Origin: Zetaproteobacteria bacterium
GTDB taxonomy: Bacteria; Pseudomonadota; Zetaproteobacteria; Mariprofundales; Mariprofundaceae
Length of the DNA: 50,148 bases
Direction: 5' to 3'
Assembly: GCA_021545585.1 (NCBI GenBank)
Contig: JAJRTF010000092.1
Location: 1 to 50,148 of the forward strand
The notes beneath the pieces were generated by a model that had not been told where the DNA came from, ran no database searches, and was given only the letters and a program-made list of their open reading frames with translations. How positions within the stretch are numbered: the stretch's first letter is position 1; every line of letters starts with the position of its first letter. This document shows positions 1 through 10,302 of this stretch, one piece after another. Both the position numbers and the translations under genes were made by a program.

Positions 1-122
1 AGCTCAAGGCCGTGCATTTGACGCTCGATCCGTTTATCCTGAAGGCGGATATTGACCGGAAACTGCGACGTATCTTTCAGCATGTGAAAGTTACATCAAT
101 TGTGAGGCAACGCGCGCACAGT

Positions 123-686
123 CTATTTGAAGAAACTCTTGCGGTAAAAAGCCAGCTCGGCAATCGATTCGCGTATATCAGCCAGGGCCAGATGCTCTGC
201 CTGCTTGCGCGGCGCACGCAGCTTTGGATACCAGCGGCGGCCCAGTTCCTTGATGGTGCTGACATCGATATTCCGGTAATGCATCCATGCCTCAAGCTTC
301 GGCATGTAGGGCACAAGAAAGCGACGGTCCTGATGGATGGAGTTGCCGCAAAGCGGTGAGGTGTTTTCCGGCACAAACTGCTGAATGAACGATAATGTCT
401 GTTGTTCTGCATCGGCCATGCTGAGGGTTGATACCCTGACCCGATGGGTCAGGCCGGACTCGCCATGGTGCTCCTTGCACCAGTCATTCATGTTATCGAG
501 TACTGTATCGGGATAATGAATGGCGAGGTTCGGTCCTTCGGCAATAATATTCAGCTCTGCATCGGTAATGATGGTGGCGATTTCGAGTATGGTATCCAGC
601 TCAGGATCGAGGCCGGTCATTTCAAGATCCATCCATACCAGATGATGGGGTGAAATAGTCGGGGTTGTCTGCTTGTGGTCTCTCAT
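123..686 (-). CDS. orn: Oligoribonuclease (DEDDh 3'-5' exonuclease)
   Basis: 187-aa ORF with [37 protein letters not shown] and [18 protein letters not shown] motifs typical of Orn. Confidence 0.95.
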   Translation of the reverse strand: MRDHKQTTPTISPHHLVWMDLEMTGLDPELDTILEIATIITDAELNIIAEGPNLAIHYPDTVLDNMNDWCKEHHGESGLTHRVRVSTLSMADAEQQTLSFIQQFVPENTSPLCGNSIHQDRRFLVPYMPKLEAWMHYRNIDVSTIKELGRRWYPKLRAPRKQAEHLALADIRESIAELAFYRKSFFK

Positions 687-696
687 GGCTGCAAGG

Positions 697-1866
697 CTAA
701 ACGGTTCTTAGCCCGATGGCATGTGCCAGACTCAACGTGGCTTTATCTGCATCGATCAGGTGGAGCGGAGCATGCTCCCAGCCACGCCGGACGGGGTAAT
801 GCCGCCGATAGGCGGTAAAGGTATGCGCCATGTCCGTATCGGATTTCGATACCCATGATTTCATCATGGCATGGTTCTGATGCAGTGGATACAGGGCTTC
901 CGCTGCCTTGAGCATGTTGGTCAACGGATCACTCATGCATCTGAGGTCGACGGGCTTTGCGGGGGGGGGCAGCTCTTGCTGCACAGTCCATTGCGTCTGT
1001 ACTCCCAGCCAGTCGCACAGGGCGCGATAGACATACCATGTGTTGGCGGCTTTGCCATCCAGCGAATGCCCGGCAATATGCGGTGTGGCAATTACCACCT
1101 GCGGGTGGCCCAGAAGTTCTGTTGCCGGAGCGGGTTCATGCTCCCAGCAGTCGAGTGCGGCAAAGCATGCCGGGTTGTCGTTCAGCCACGCGTACAGGGC
1201 TCTGTTGTCGAGGCATGCGCCGCGGGCGGTATTGATAATGCCGCGGCCGTGGAAATGCTGTAGCCGGCTTTCATTCAAAAGATGGGTTGTTTTATCTTCG
1301 CCGTCCCGGATCAGCGGCGTGTGCAGAGTGAGAATATCAGCCTGATCAAGCAGTTGCCCGAGGGTGGAAAACGTATCACCGCCCTCTGTCCGCGCCCGGG
1401 GCGGATCATGAAGCAATACCTTCATACCCATCAGGCTGCACTTTTGTGCCAGTACACTGCCGATGCGCCCGACACCAATAATACCCATGGTGGTTTCAGG
1501 TATACTGATCAGCCCCTGACCGTGCAGATGCAGCAGTGCTGTGATCATGTATTCAATCACCGAAGCGGTGGAGGAGCCTGCGGCATTGGCAAATGCGATG
1601 CCCTGCCTGTTTAAAAAAGACTTATCATAGTGATCATCGCCGATGGTGGCTGTGGCCGCGAAGCGAACCGCTGAAGCGGCCAGAAGATCCGCATCCACCT
1701 GGGTGGATGAACGGGTTAACAGAATATCCGCATCGCGAACGGCATGGCTGGTGATATGTTTGCTCTCAAGCACGCGCAGATTCACCTGATAACCGGGCAG
1801 GGATGAAAAGGCTAATTCAACACCCCAGATATGAGCATCAGCGACTATGGTCAGCTTTGGATTCAA
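697..1866 (-). CDS. pdxB: 4-phosphoerythronate dehydrogenase (PdxB-like, D-2-hydroxyacid dehydrogenase family)
   Basis: 389-aa [32 protein letters not shown] Rossmann motif, [37 protein letters not shown]. Confidence 0.88.
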   Translation of the reverse strand: MNPKLTIVADAHIWGVELAFSSLPGYQVNLRVLESKHITSHAVRDADILLTRSSTQVDADLLAASAVRFAATATIGDDHYDKSFLNRQGIAFANAAGSSTASVIEYMITALLHLHGQGLISIPETTMGIIGVGRIGSVLAQKCSLMGMKVLLHDPPRARTEGGDTFSTLGQLLDQADILTLHTPLIRDGEDKTTHLLNESRLQHFHGRGIINTARGACLDNRALYAWLNDNPACFAALDCWEHEPAPATELLGHPQVVIATPHIAGHSLDGKAANTWYVYRALCDWLGVQTQWTVQQELPPPAKPVDLRCMSDPLTNMLKAAEALYPLHQNHAMMKSWVSKSDTDMAHTFTAYRRHYPVRRGWEHAPLHLIDADKATLSLAHAIGLRTV

Positions 1867-1896
1867 GGTGAAAGAGGTGCCGGCGGGTGGTTCGCT

Positions 1897-2373
1897 TCAG
1901 GCATGCCTGTCGCGGATGCGTGCAATCATGCCGGTACTGGAATGGCCTTCAAGAAAAGGAATTATAATGACCTCGCCGCCACGGGCGCGCACTTCCCCGG
2001 CACCAACGATATCATCCGGCGCATAGTCGCCGCCTTTAACCAGTACATCGGGCATCAGGGCTGTGATCAGGTTCAGCGGCGTGTCTTCGGAAAAGGACAC
2101 AACCAGATCCACCGCCTTCAATGCAGCCAGCATGCAGCTACGGTGATTCAGATCATTTACCGGCCGTGTCGGCCCTTTCAGGCGACGGATGGAAGCATCA
2201 TCATTGAGTCCTACCACGAGCAGGTCGCCCAGCTCCTTTGCGGCCTGCAGATAATGAATATGTCCCGGGTGCAGCAGGTCAAAACAGCCGTTGGTAAAGA
2301 CAATCTTTTTCCCCTGACGATGCCATTGCGCACATTGCTGCATGGCCTGCAGCAGATGCTGTATGTCATTCAT
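1897..2373 (-). CDS. rfaE2: D-glycero-beta-D-manno-heptose 1-phosphate adenylyltransferase (RfaE domain II)
   Basis: FTNGCFDLLHPGHIHYLQAAKELGDLLVVGLNDDASIRRLKGPTRPVN nucleotidyltransferase motif. Confidence 0.92.
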   Translation of the reverse strand: MNDIQHLLQAMQQCAQWHRQGKKIVFTNGCFDLLHPGHIHYLQAAKELGDLLVVGLNDDASIRRLKGPTRPVNDLNHRSCMLAALKAVDLVVSFSEDTPLNLITALMPDVLVKGGDYAPDDIVGAGEVRARGGEVIIIPFLEGHSSTGMIARIRDRHA

Positions 2374-2945
2374 AGCTGTTGTCCGGACTGCATCAGGTTG
2401 ACTACGGCTGTGACCCCGTCAACCGATTTGGCCACTTGCACGGCTTTTTGTCGATGCTCCGGCTGCTTGACCACACCCTGCAGATAGACTCTGCCATCGA
2501 CGGTTTCGACATGGATGGTGAAGCCGGATACTTCCCTGTCACTCCAGAGTGCTGTTTTCACGCGCGAGGTGATCCATGTGTCGGAAAACATATTGGCGCT
2601 GGCCGGTTCACCGATCTGCAGTTCGGAATGGATATCGAGTACGCCGCGTATGGACCTCACGATATAAAGAGCACGATCAATATGCTGCCGGGTTGGCAGA
2701 TAACCGGTCAGTATGGCGGTGCCGTTGATGACCTCAACGCTTACCCAGCGTGAAGGCATGTCTTTTTCAAGCAGCAGCCGGGAGTCGATCTTGGCGGCTA
2801 CGGCTGCATCATCCAGATGCTGGGGGAAAGAACGCTCATCGTTGATCGAGCTGCCGGCAACCGTGGCCCCGCCGACGATGGCTGTGGCGACACAGCCGGA
2901 TAATGCCAATGCCATCAGGACAAGAAATAATGGCGTTTTATACAT
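2370..2945 (-). CDS. dolP: BON-domain outer-membrane lipoprotein (DolP/YraP-like)
   Basis: Lipobox LALSGC, two BON-like repeats (ITSRVKTALWSDREVSGFTIHVETVDGRVYLQGVV); ORF could start at 2957. Confidence 0.8.
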   Translation of the reverse strand: MYKTPLFLVLMALALSGCVATAIVGGATVAGSSINDERSFPQHLDDAAVAAKIDSRLLLEKDMPSRWVSVEVINGTAILTGYLPTRQHIDRALYIVRSIRGVLDIHSELQIGEPASANMFSDTWITSRVKTALWSDREVSGFTIHVETVDGRVYLQGVVKQPEHRQKAVQVAKSVDGVTAVVNLMQSGQQL

Positions 2946-2969
2946 GGATGTCCCCATCAGTTTGAAAAC

Positions 2970-3917
2970 TTAGTGTAACTCATCGCCGACTGCGTCCCGT
3001 ACGGCTGCAAATAATAACGGCACAAGAATTTCATCCGGGCCGGATAGCAGATAACCCTTCCCCTTAGGCTGTGACAGGCGGGCCACCACATCTGCAATGG
3101 CGCTGGCTGCCGGATCAATGACTGCGGAGGTGATGCCCTCGACTTTTTTGCCCAGATTCCTGGCGGCATCCACGGCCTGCAGCAATACCCTTGGCAGGAT
3201 GACACTGGAGGCGATATTCAGCACGACCCCCTGATTGGCTGCAGCCATCATGCCGGCCAGCAGACGAAAATCAGTCATGCCCGCAGCTCCGATGGATTCA
3301 CCATGGGCTGCGGGGTGAAGGTCAAAAGCATCCGCGCCGATAGCCGGATGCACGGATACCGGGATACCGTAACGATAGGATGTGGCGACAACGGAATGAT
3401 CAAGGTGTTCAAGCTCTTCATCCTGCAGTTTTTTGCCAACACTTTGCCCGATCCCCCAGTTTTCCACAGCACCGAAATTGATGGCTTCATTGATGAGCTT
3501 TCCGGTCTCTTCGGTCATACAGAACTTGCCGTCATTCAATTCGCGCAGACGTGCCGTTACGGTGCGCCCGGACAAGGCGATTTCAACATCCTGCAGCAGG
3601 GCAGCTCCGGTTAACACAATACCGGAAACAACCTTTTGTTCGATCAGGCGGCAGATCATCGGGCCAAGCCCGGAATCGAATACATGGCCGCCACAGGCCA
3701 GAATGACCATATGTTTACGCCGGTGTGCGGAGACAATTGCATCGCGCAGCTGGAATAAATCTCTGGCACAGCCGAGATTTGGCAGGCTGCACAGGAAATC
3801 ACCGAAGCTGCTTCCCGGCTTGAACGGAGCGCCGAAATCCTGACCGTCGCTATCCACCTTGCGCTTGGCCAGCGGCACGGTTTTCAATGATGAAAAGGAC
3901 AAGGGTTTGATTATCAT
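2970..3917 (-). CDS. Deoxyhypusine synthase-like protein of uncertain function
   Basis: 315-aa ORF with GGHVFDSGLGPMICRLIEQKVVSGIVLTGAALLQDVEIALSGRT and ETGKLINEAINFG, resembling bacterial deoxyhypusine-synthase-like proteins; family assigned from memory. Confidence 0.55.
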   Translation of the reverse strand: MIIKPLSFSSLKTVPLAKRKVDSDGQDFGAPFKPGSSFGDFLCSLPNLGCARDLFQLRDAIVSAHRRKHMVILACGGHVFDSGLGPMICRLIEQKVVSGIVLTGAALLQDVEIALSGRTVTARLRELNDGKFCMTEETGKLINEAINFGAVENWGIGQSVGKKLQDEELEHLDHSVVATSYRYGIPVSVHPAIGADAFDLHPAAHGESIGAAGMTDFRLLAGMMAAANQGVVLNIASSVILPRVLLQAVDAARNLGKKVEGITSAVIDPAASAIADVVARLSQPKGKGYLLSGPDEILVPLLFAAVRDAVGDELH

Positions 3918-4498
3918 GATTGACCTCCGAACATGGTTTCATCAACAAGCGAACACAGCAGATGCAGGCAGGTGATGTGCATCTCCTGAATGCGGGCCGT
4001 GGAGGCATGCGGGATATTGATGCATGTGTCCACGCTGGGCCTTTTACCCAGTTCGCCGCCATCCTTGCCGGTCAGGGCAATGGTCCGCATGCCGGTCTTT
4101 GCCGCCATATCGACTGCCGCACAGATATTCTCTGACGAGCCACTGGTGGAAATTGCCAGCAGGATATCGCCTTCACGCCCCAGTGCTTCAATCTGGCGGG
4201 AGAACACCTGCGCAAAGGAAAAGTCATTGGCGATACTGGTGATCACCGATGCATCATGGGTGAGCGCTACGGCCGCCATGCCGGGCCGGTTGATTTCAAA
4301 ACGATTGACCAGTTCGGCTGCAAAATGCTGAGCATCGGCTGCCGACCCTCCGTTACCGCAGGCCAGCACCTTTCCCTTGTTCTGCAGGCACTGCACGATC
4401 ATGGCTGCAGCCTCGGTGAGCACGCCTGGAAGGTCATGCATGCATTGTTTGCGGAGGTCGATCCCTTCCTGCATGGCTTGGTGAATCATGTTTTGCAT
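3914..4498 (-). CDS. gmhA: Phosphoheptose isomerase (SIS domain; GmhA/DiaA family)
   Basis: SIS motifs: CGNGGSAADAQHFAAELVNRFE, AISTSGSSENI; close to rfaE2. Confidence 0.88.
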   Translation of the reverse strand: MQNMIHQAMQEGIDLRKQCMHDLPGVLTEAAAMIVQCLQNKGKVLACGNGGSAADAQHFAAELVNRFEINRPGMAAVALTHDASVITSIANDFSFAQVFSRQIEALGREGDILLAISTSGSSENICAAVDMAAKTGMRTIALTGKDGGELGKRPSVDTCINIPHASTARIQEMHITCLHLLCSLVDETMFGGQS

Positions 4499-4511
4499 GG
4501 GGATACCCTAC

Positions 4512-4874
4512 TTATCTTATAATGTCTTTCATATGTTCAATATGCGGCGGCAGCCAGGCTGGCAGCCTGGAGTTTGGTGTCAGGATGATTAAATCGAAAC
4601 GGCATTGCAAATCCCTGAACTCCGGATGTTGACCCAGCCAGGCAAGCGCGGCTGACTGTAAGCGGGCGCATTTATCCTCGCTGACCGCCAACAGTCCCGA
4701 TTCCCGTGTCCGGTGCGCTTTAACTTCAATAAAGACCAGCAGGTCGTTATGCCGGGCCACGATATCCAGTTCACCGCGCGCCAGTCGAAGGTTCCTGCCC
4801 AGGATGGTATAGCCGCGATGCCTGAGATAGCGGCAGGCCCTGTCTTCGCCGCTGCGACCTTTGGCTGTACTCAT
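4512..4874 (-). CDS. yraN: UPF0102 family protein YraN
   Basis: GRSGEDRACRYLRHRGYTILGRNLRLARGELDIVARHNDLLVFIEVK. Confidence 0.92.
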   Translation of the reverse strand: MSTAKGRSGEDRACRYLRHRGYTILGRNLRLARGELDIVARHNDLLVFIEVKAHRTRESGLLAVSEDKCARLQSAALAWLGQHPEFRDLQCRFDLIILTPNSRLPAWLPPHIEHMKDIIR

Positions 4875-4898
4875 GCAGCCCGGCAGCCATGGACGGCG

Positions 4899-5756
4899 TC
4901 AGTCACCGTTGAGAATCAGGGCATAGACCCGTGACTTGCTGACATTCAGCGATTGAGCCACGGCCTTGGCGCGGGCGGAAGGGGGGAGCTTCTGTACGGG
5001 TGCTGCGGCAAGCGCATCCTGAATCTGGGCATCAGTGACCACTGCGTGTTTTTTATTTTTCCCGCCGATCATCAGAACGATTTCGCCGCGTGGAGCTGTG
5101 CCAGAGAAATGGGCCAATAGATGTTCGGCCGTGCCGTTGACGAACTCCTCGTGCAGTTTGGTCAATTCGCGGGCGACACACAGTGGGCGCTCGGAGTTCA
5201 CAAGGGTTGCCAGATCATTCAATGTATCCAGCAGCCTGCGCGGCGACTCCAACAGAATCGTTGTTTCCGAACTGGCCACAATAACAGCGAGTTCCGCCTT
5301 GCGGGATTTGCCACTGCGCGGCAGGAAACCGGCGAAACGGAAATGATCCGTCGGCAGACCCGAGGCGCATAAGGCCGTGATAATGCTGCTCGGACCGGGA
5401 ATCGGGCTCACCGGAATATCAGCGGCACGCATTTTCTGTACCAGTCGAAATCCGGGATCGGAAATCAGCGGGGTGCCGGCATCGGAAATCAGCGCAATGT
5501 TTTCACCCTTCTGCAGTCGTGGAAGCAGCGCCTCAGCCATGGCTGCTTCATTGTGTTCATGCAGGGCAAACATCGGTGTGTCGATGCCATAATGCTGTAA
5601 AAGCTTGCGGCTGGTGCGTGTATCTTCGGCTCCGATGGCATGCACCTGTTTCAGCGTATCAATAGCCCGGTATGACATATCTGCCAGATTGCCGATGGGG
5701 GTTGCGACGACGAACAGTTGGCCGCAACCGTTTTGATGATTAGTCTCCGATTTCAT
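4899..5756 (-). CDS. rsmI: 16S rRNA (cytidine(1402)-2'-O)-methyltransferase
   Basis: LFVVATPIGNLADMSYRAIDTLKQVHAIGAEDTRTSRKLLQHYGI, ISDAGTPLISDPG, PGPSSIITALCASGLPTDHFRFAGFLP. Confidence 0.96.
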   Translation of the reverse strand: MKSETNHQNGCGQLFVVATPIGNLADMSYRAIDTLKQVHAIGAEDTRTSRKLLQHYGIDTPMFALHEHNEAAMAEALLPRLQKGENIALISDAGTPLISDPGFRLVQKMRAADIPVSPIPGPSSIITALCASGLPTDHFRFAGFLPRSGKSRKAELAVIVASSETTILLESPRRLLDTLNDLATLVNSERPLCVARELTKLHEEFVNGTAEHLLAHFSGTAPRGEIVLMIGGKNKKHAVVTDAQIQDALAAAPVQKLPPSARAKAVAQSLNVSKSRVYALILNGD

Positions 5757-7722
5757 GTTCCGGCTAAGTTATCCCGAGGCGCAGGTCGCCGCAACAGGTA
5801 TCCATCACTCTCGACATGCTTTGAGGCTGCTTCTGCCCGGGCTGCTGGTGATGCTGCTGCTGGCGGGCTGCCAGCCCAAAAAGCCGGTAACAGAAGTGGC
5901 CCAGCCGGTGAAAAGTTTTACACGCCTGGCGCCGCCACCCGTTAGCGCTGAAGAAATCATGTCGCTGATGCAGCGGGCCAGGGCCGGTGAGGATCCTCAA
6001 CTGATTTTTGCCGAACTCGACAGACTGGCGTTCGAGGGGTCGCCGCTGATCCGGGATGAAGCGGGTTTCCGCAAAGCCCAACTCATGCTGGATATGCAAC
6101 TGCCCGGCGCATTGGAGATGACCTGGCAGATGATTGAACAGCATCCCGAGCATGCGCTGGTGCCCTATGCACACTTTTGGCTGGCTAGGTACTGGATGGA
6201 TCTGGATGAATCCGAGCGCGCACTTGAGTCGATGGGTAAGGCATTGCGACATGTGCGGCTGACGCGCGAACTGGCTGATCAGATGATTTCACTGGGTTCT
6301 TCGTTGGCTCTTGATGTGCCGGAAGACGATGCGCTGCACTGGCTGATGGCAGCTGCCGAGGTGGATCAGGGCGGCCGCGATAACTGGTTGCGACTGGCGG
6401 CTCGCCGCGCATCCATATCGACTATCGAACAGATGCATGCCGATGGTTCCCTGCCGGCTGAGTTGATGACCCGTTTCGATGTACATGCCGCCCGGAAATA
6501 TCTCATGACCGGTGATATGGGCTCGCTGAATCGCATTGCCGATTTGCTGTCGGTTTTCCAGCCGGGCAGTTCGGAAGCTGAACAGGTGCGTGCCTGGGCT
6601 TCCGGCCAGATGCGTCAGGCCAGTATCGGTGTGCTGCTGCCGTTGACCGGTGAGTATGCTCGATATGGCGAGGCTGCATTGCGCGGTATTCGTATGGCGT
6701 TGGCCGGTATGGCCGGGGGCGAGCAGATCAGCTTGTTTGTTGAGGATACAGGCGGTGATAGCGAACTTGCCCTGCGAGCTTATCAACGCCTGCAGGAAGC
6801 GCATGTGGATATGCTGATTGGCCCCTTGCTGGCTGATATGACCGAGGCGCTTCTACCGCAGTTGAAGCCGAACCTGCCAGTGCTAAGCCTGACTGGGCGT
6901 ACGGATCTGGCAGCGGCCAGCCCGGCGCTGTTTGTGCATACATTATCGCCGTTGGCTCAGGTTGAATTCATGGCCCGCTATGCATGGCAGCAGGGTGCAC
7001 AGCGTATGGTCATCGTGGCCGATGACGATGGTAACGGCATGCTGCGCGAGGCCGTTCAGTTTCGGCAGGCATTTGAGGCTCTGGGCGGCGAGGTGATGCA
7101 GACATTGCTGCTGCGGCCCGGAGCGCTGGATTATCGCCCAGAATTGCGGCGTCTGCGATTCGAGACGGATGACGAAGAGTTGCTGGCTGAGCTGGATCAG
7201 GACCTGGCACTGTTATCGCCTGATTTGAATGTTGAAATCACGATGCCGGTGAATTTCGATGCCATGTACATGAGCATGGAGGGTCAGCATGTTTCAGTGA
7301 TGGCTGGACAGCTGGCCTATACCGGCATGACCAATGTGCCGATTTATGGCAGCAGCCGCTGGCTTGATGGTCATTTGCTGGATGATCGGGGGCGTTATCT
7401 GTCGCATGCCCGTTTTGCCGGCAGCAATGCCGTGAGCGGACGCGATGACACGGCCCTGCGACAATTACGTTTCATGTATCGCGAGGCATGGGGTGGCAGC
7501 AAACCGTCCGAGCTGACGGCACTCGCTTATGATACCCTGCTGATTGCCACGGTTATGACCAGCCGGCTGGGCCTGATCGGTAAAGGCATTATCCGTGAGC
7601 TGCATGATATCGAAGGTTTTCCCGGCATCACCGGCCATGTCCGTTTCGATGCTGCCGGTGTCGGCCAGAAGCTGCTGGATATTTATGGAATCAGGCGGGG
7701 CCGGATCATTCCGGCAGGGTAG
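5755..7722 (+). CDS. lpoA: Penicillin-binding protein activator LpoA/YraM-like lipoprotein
   Basis: Lipobox LLLAGC, periplasmic-binding-like C-terminal half (SIGVLLPLTGEYARYGEAALRGIRMAL); divergent from rsmI. Start may be TTG at 5821. Confidence 0.85.
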   Translation: MFRLSYPEAQVAATGIHHSRHALRLLLPGLLVMLLLAGCQPKKPVTEVAQPVKSFTRLAPPPVSAEEIMSLMQRARAGEDPQLIFAELDRLAFEGSPLIRDEAGFRKAQLMLDMQLPGALEMTWQMIEQHPEHALVPYAHFWLARYWMDLDESERALESMGKALRHVRLTRELADQMISLGSSLALDVPEDDALHWLMAAAEVDQGGRDNWLRLAARRASISTIEQMHADGSLPAELMTRFDVHAARKYLMTGDMGSLNRIADLLSVFQPGSSEAEQVRAWASGQMRQASIGVLLPLTGEYARYGEAALRGIRMALAGMAGGEQISLFVEDTGGDSELALRAYQRLQEAHVDMLIGPLLADMTEALLPQLKPNLPVLSLTGRTDLAAASPALFVHTLSPLAQVEFMARYAWQQGAQRMVIVADDDGNGMLREAVQFRQAFEALGGEVMQTLLLRPGALDYRPELRRLRFETDDEELLAELDQDLALLSPDLNVEITMPVNFDAMYMSMEGQHVSVMAGQLAYTGMTNVPIYGSSRWLDGHLLDDRGRYLSHARFAGSNAVSGRDDTALRQLRFMYREAWGGSKPSELTALAYDTLLIATVMTSRLGLIGKGIIRELHDIEGFPGITGHVRFDAAGVGQKLLDIYGIRRGRIIPAG

Positions 7723-7723
7723 C

Positions 7724-8533
7724 TCACGGATCGAAATCACCGGCCGGGAGCGACCAGTCGGGATTATTCAACGTGATATACCGTTGCGCCCAGGCCTCAA
7801 TGACACTGGCGGCATAGGCGGCATCGGCCGGGTTGCTGAGCATGTGGTCGGCACCGGCCAGTGAAATAAAGCTTTTCGGATGGCGCGCCGCTTCGTATAT
7901 GCGGCGCGCATGTCCGATATCAACGATGGCATCATCGGGGCTGTGGAAGATCAGCAGCGCCTTGTCTGATTCGCGAACCCGGGCGAGGATGTTGTGCTTT
8001 TCCAGATCATCGACAAATTCACGCTTCACGGTAAACGGACGTCCGGCGATATCCACATTTGCCTGACCATGCGAGTCAATTTCCTGCATCTGTGCAGCAA
8101 ACATATGGGTGATATGAGACGGATCGCCGGGGGCGGCGAGTGTGGTAATGGCCTGAACCGACGGGATGCGCGAGGCAGCGGCAAGTACGGCGGCTCCGCC
8201 GAGGCTGTGACCGATCAGTAATTGCGGGGAAAGATCCCTGCCGGCCAGCCATCGGGCTGCTGTTTCCAACTCGGCAATATTGGATGAAAAGGTGGTGTCG
8301 GAGAAGTCACCTTCGCTGTGTCCGAGGCCGGTAAAGTCGAAGCGCAGGACGGCAAAGCCATGCTCGGCCAGAGCGCGGCTGATACGAGAGGCGGCTGGCA
8401 CATCCTTGGAGCAGGTAAAGCAGTGCGCGAACAGAGCCGCGCGCCCTGTGCTCTGCTCGGGCAGATGCAGGCGGGCGGACAGGCTATGTCCCTGAAGACT
8501 TTCAAAGGTAACGGATTCAACCTTGGCAGACAT
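7724..8533 (-). CDS. Alpha/beta hydrolase (serine aminopeptidase-like)
   Basis: GRAALFAHCFTCSKDVPAASRISRALAEHGFAVLRFDFTGLGHSEG, LLIGHSLGGAAVL nucleophile elbow; start chosen at MSAKVES (ORF extends to 8572). Confidence 0.85.
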   Translation of the reverse strand: MSAKVESVTFESLQGHSLSARLHLPEQSTGRAALFAHCFTCSKDVPAASRISRALAEHGFAVLRFDFTGLGHSEGDFSDTTFSSNIAELETAARWLAGRDLSPQLLIGHSLGGAAVLAAASRIPSVQAITTLAAPGDPSHITHMFAAQMQEIDSHGQANVDIAGRPFTVKREFVDDLEKHNILARVRESDKALLIFHSPDDAIVDIGHARRIYEAARHPKSFISLAGADHMLSNPADAAYAASVIEAWAQRYITLNNPDWSLPAGDFDP

Positions 8534-8617
8534 GATGACCCCCTGAATGGTTGTTCCGGGCCCGACATCCATCTCGCCACCCGGAACAGTGGATTGGTCT
8601 GCCGTGGGTGATGGCGC

Positions 8618-9712
8618 TTACAGAGAGCCGTGGCGCTGTCGGCGGCTTGTTTTTACCTCGGTTTTTAGCTGGCCACAGGCGGCGGAGATATCGCGGCCGC
8701 GTGATTCGCGCACCACGGCGACCAGACTGGCCTCAACCAGTACATTGCGAAAAGTAGTAAGCTGCCTGTCGTCAGGACGTTCAAACAGGCTGCCGGGGTA
8801 AGGATTGAAAGGTAGCAGATTGACTGTGCATTTGAGCCCGTGCATCAGCTCTACCAGCCGCTGTGCATCAGCCAATGTGTCGTTGATGCCGCCCAGCAAC
8901 ACATATTCGATCAGCACCCGCTTATCGCCACGGCACTCAATATATTCATGTATGGCCTGCATTAGCTCGGCGATAGGGTACTTGCGGTTCAGTGGAATGA
9001 TGCGCGAGCGTACTTCATCGGTCGTCGCATTCAGCGACAGGGCCAGATTACAGGGGAGGTCATCCTCCATCATGCGACGGATGCCGGGAATCAGGCCGGA
9101 AGTGGATAGCGTCACACGACGGGGTGAAAAAGCCATGCCCTTGGGGTCGGTAGCGATACGCACGAATTCAGCGACCTGTTCGTAGTTGTGCAGCGGTTCG
9201 CCCATGCCCATCAGGACAAGGTTCCGCACATTGCGGTCGGTCAGTTTTCGGCCGGCCATGACCTGGGCCACCATCTCGGCAGTCGTCAGATTGCGGGTCA
9301 GGCCCGCCGTGGCGGTCAGGCAGAACGTACAGCCGACCGCACAGCCGACCTGCGTGGAGATACACTGAGTGATGCGGCCCTTACCGGGGATCAGGACGGT
9401 TTCCACTTCTTTGCCGTCAGCCATGCCCAGCAGAAGTTTTTTTGTGCCATCCGCACTTTGCTGGCTGGCTGTGCAGGCGGGGGCGAAGCTGCTGGTGTGC
9501 CGATGGATATGTTCACGCAGTTGAAGCGGAAGTTCGGCAATGGCATCAATGTCGGTCTGGCCGTAGCGATAGATGGCCGCGCGCAGATGCTCGGCATGGA
9601 TCGGTTTTACATCGGCTGCGCGGCACAGTTCGAGCATTTGGGCATGGCTCATGCCGACAAGCGCCGGCAGGGACTCCGGGGCAGGCTTTATTGCAGATGA
9701 ATGAAATGACAT
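8618..9712 (-). CDS. rlmN: 23S rRNA (adenine(2503)-C(2))-methyltransferase, radical SAM
   Basis: CTFCLTATAGLTRNLTTAEMVAQV (CxxxCxxC context), LVLMGMGEPLHNYE, LSLNATTDEVRSRIIPLNRKYPI. Confidence 0.95.
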   Translation of the reverse strand: MSFHSSAIKPAPESLPALVGMSHAQMLELCRAADVKPIHAEHLRAAIYRYGQTDIDAIAELPLQLREHIHRHTSSFAPACTASQQSADGTKKLLLGMADGKEVETVLIPGKGRITQCISTQVGCAVGCTFCLTATAGLTRNLTTAEMVAQVMAGRKLTDRNVRNLVLMGMGEPLHNYEQVAEFVRIATDPKGMAFSPRRVTLSTSGLIPGIRRMMEDDLPCNLALSLNATTDEVRSRIIPLNRKYPIAELMQAIHEYIECRGDKRVLIEYVLLGGINDTLADAQRLVELMHGLKCTVNLLPFNPYPGSLFERPDDRQLTTFRNVLVEASLVAVVRESRGRDISAACGQLKTEVKTSRRQRHGSL

Positions 9713-9720
9713 GGGGAAAG

Positions 9721-9760
9721 AATAAAAAAGCGCATACGCGGGCGATGCCGCGCATGCGCC
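9721..9760 (-). terminator. Rho-independent terminator downstream of fdxA
   Basis: Minus strand GCGCATGCGCGG-loop-CCGCGTATGCGC followed by TTTTTTATT. Confidence 0.8.
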
Positions 9761-9778
9761 TGATTCGGGACGCCTGCC

Positions 9779-10123
9779 CTACAGGCCGTACTTGGCCTTG
9801 TTGGCAGCCACTTCTTCGGCAGACGGTGGTTCATGATCTTTTACTTCAGCCAGATCAAATGCATCGCGTTCGGTATCGCATTTCTCGTTCAGGGCGATGT
9901 CGGACACAAAAACTTCCGGTACATCTTCTTCCGGATAAATGGCCTCCCATGGGCACTCCGGTTCACAGACGGCGCAATCGATGCATTCTTCGGGGGAAAT
10001 GTACAGCATGTTCGGGGTGTCATCGGAGATTGTCTTGGGCTGGTAGAAACAGTCTACCGGACATACCGCAACACAAGCAGTATCAACGCAATCCTTACAA
10101 AGCTGGGTGACAACAAAAGCCAT
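9779..10123 (-). CDS. fdxA: 7Fe ferredoxin (FdxA-like)
   Basis: [28 protein letters not shown]...[25 protein letters not shown]. Confidence 0.93.
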   Translation of the reverse strand: MAFVVTQLCKDCVDTACVAVCPVDCFYQPKTISDDTPNMLYISPEECIDCAVCEPECPWEAIYPEEDVPEVFVSDIALNEKCDTERDAFDLAEVKDHEPPSAEEVAANKAKYGL

Positions 10124-10302
10124 GGGTGGTTACCTCACTCATCCATATTTAAAAAACCGGAGTGGCGCAGCCTAGCAACTGCAGCCCTGCCATGCCACTG
10201 ACTTTATTGGTGATATCCCTGCAGGTATGCTGATTCTTCCCGGACAGGGATGTATTCAGTTTTGAGGATGCAAGATCGTGTATCTCAGGCTATGCTCACG
10301 GC

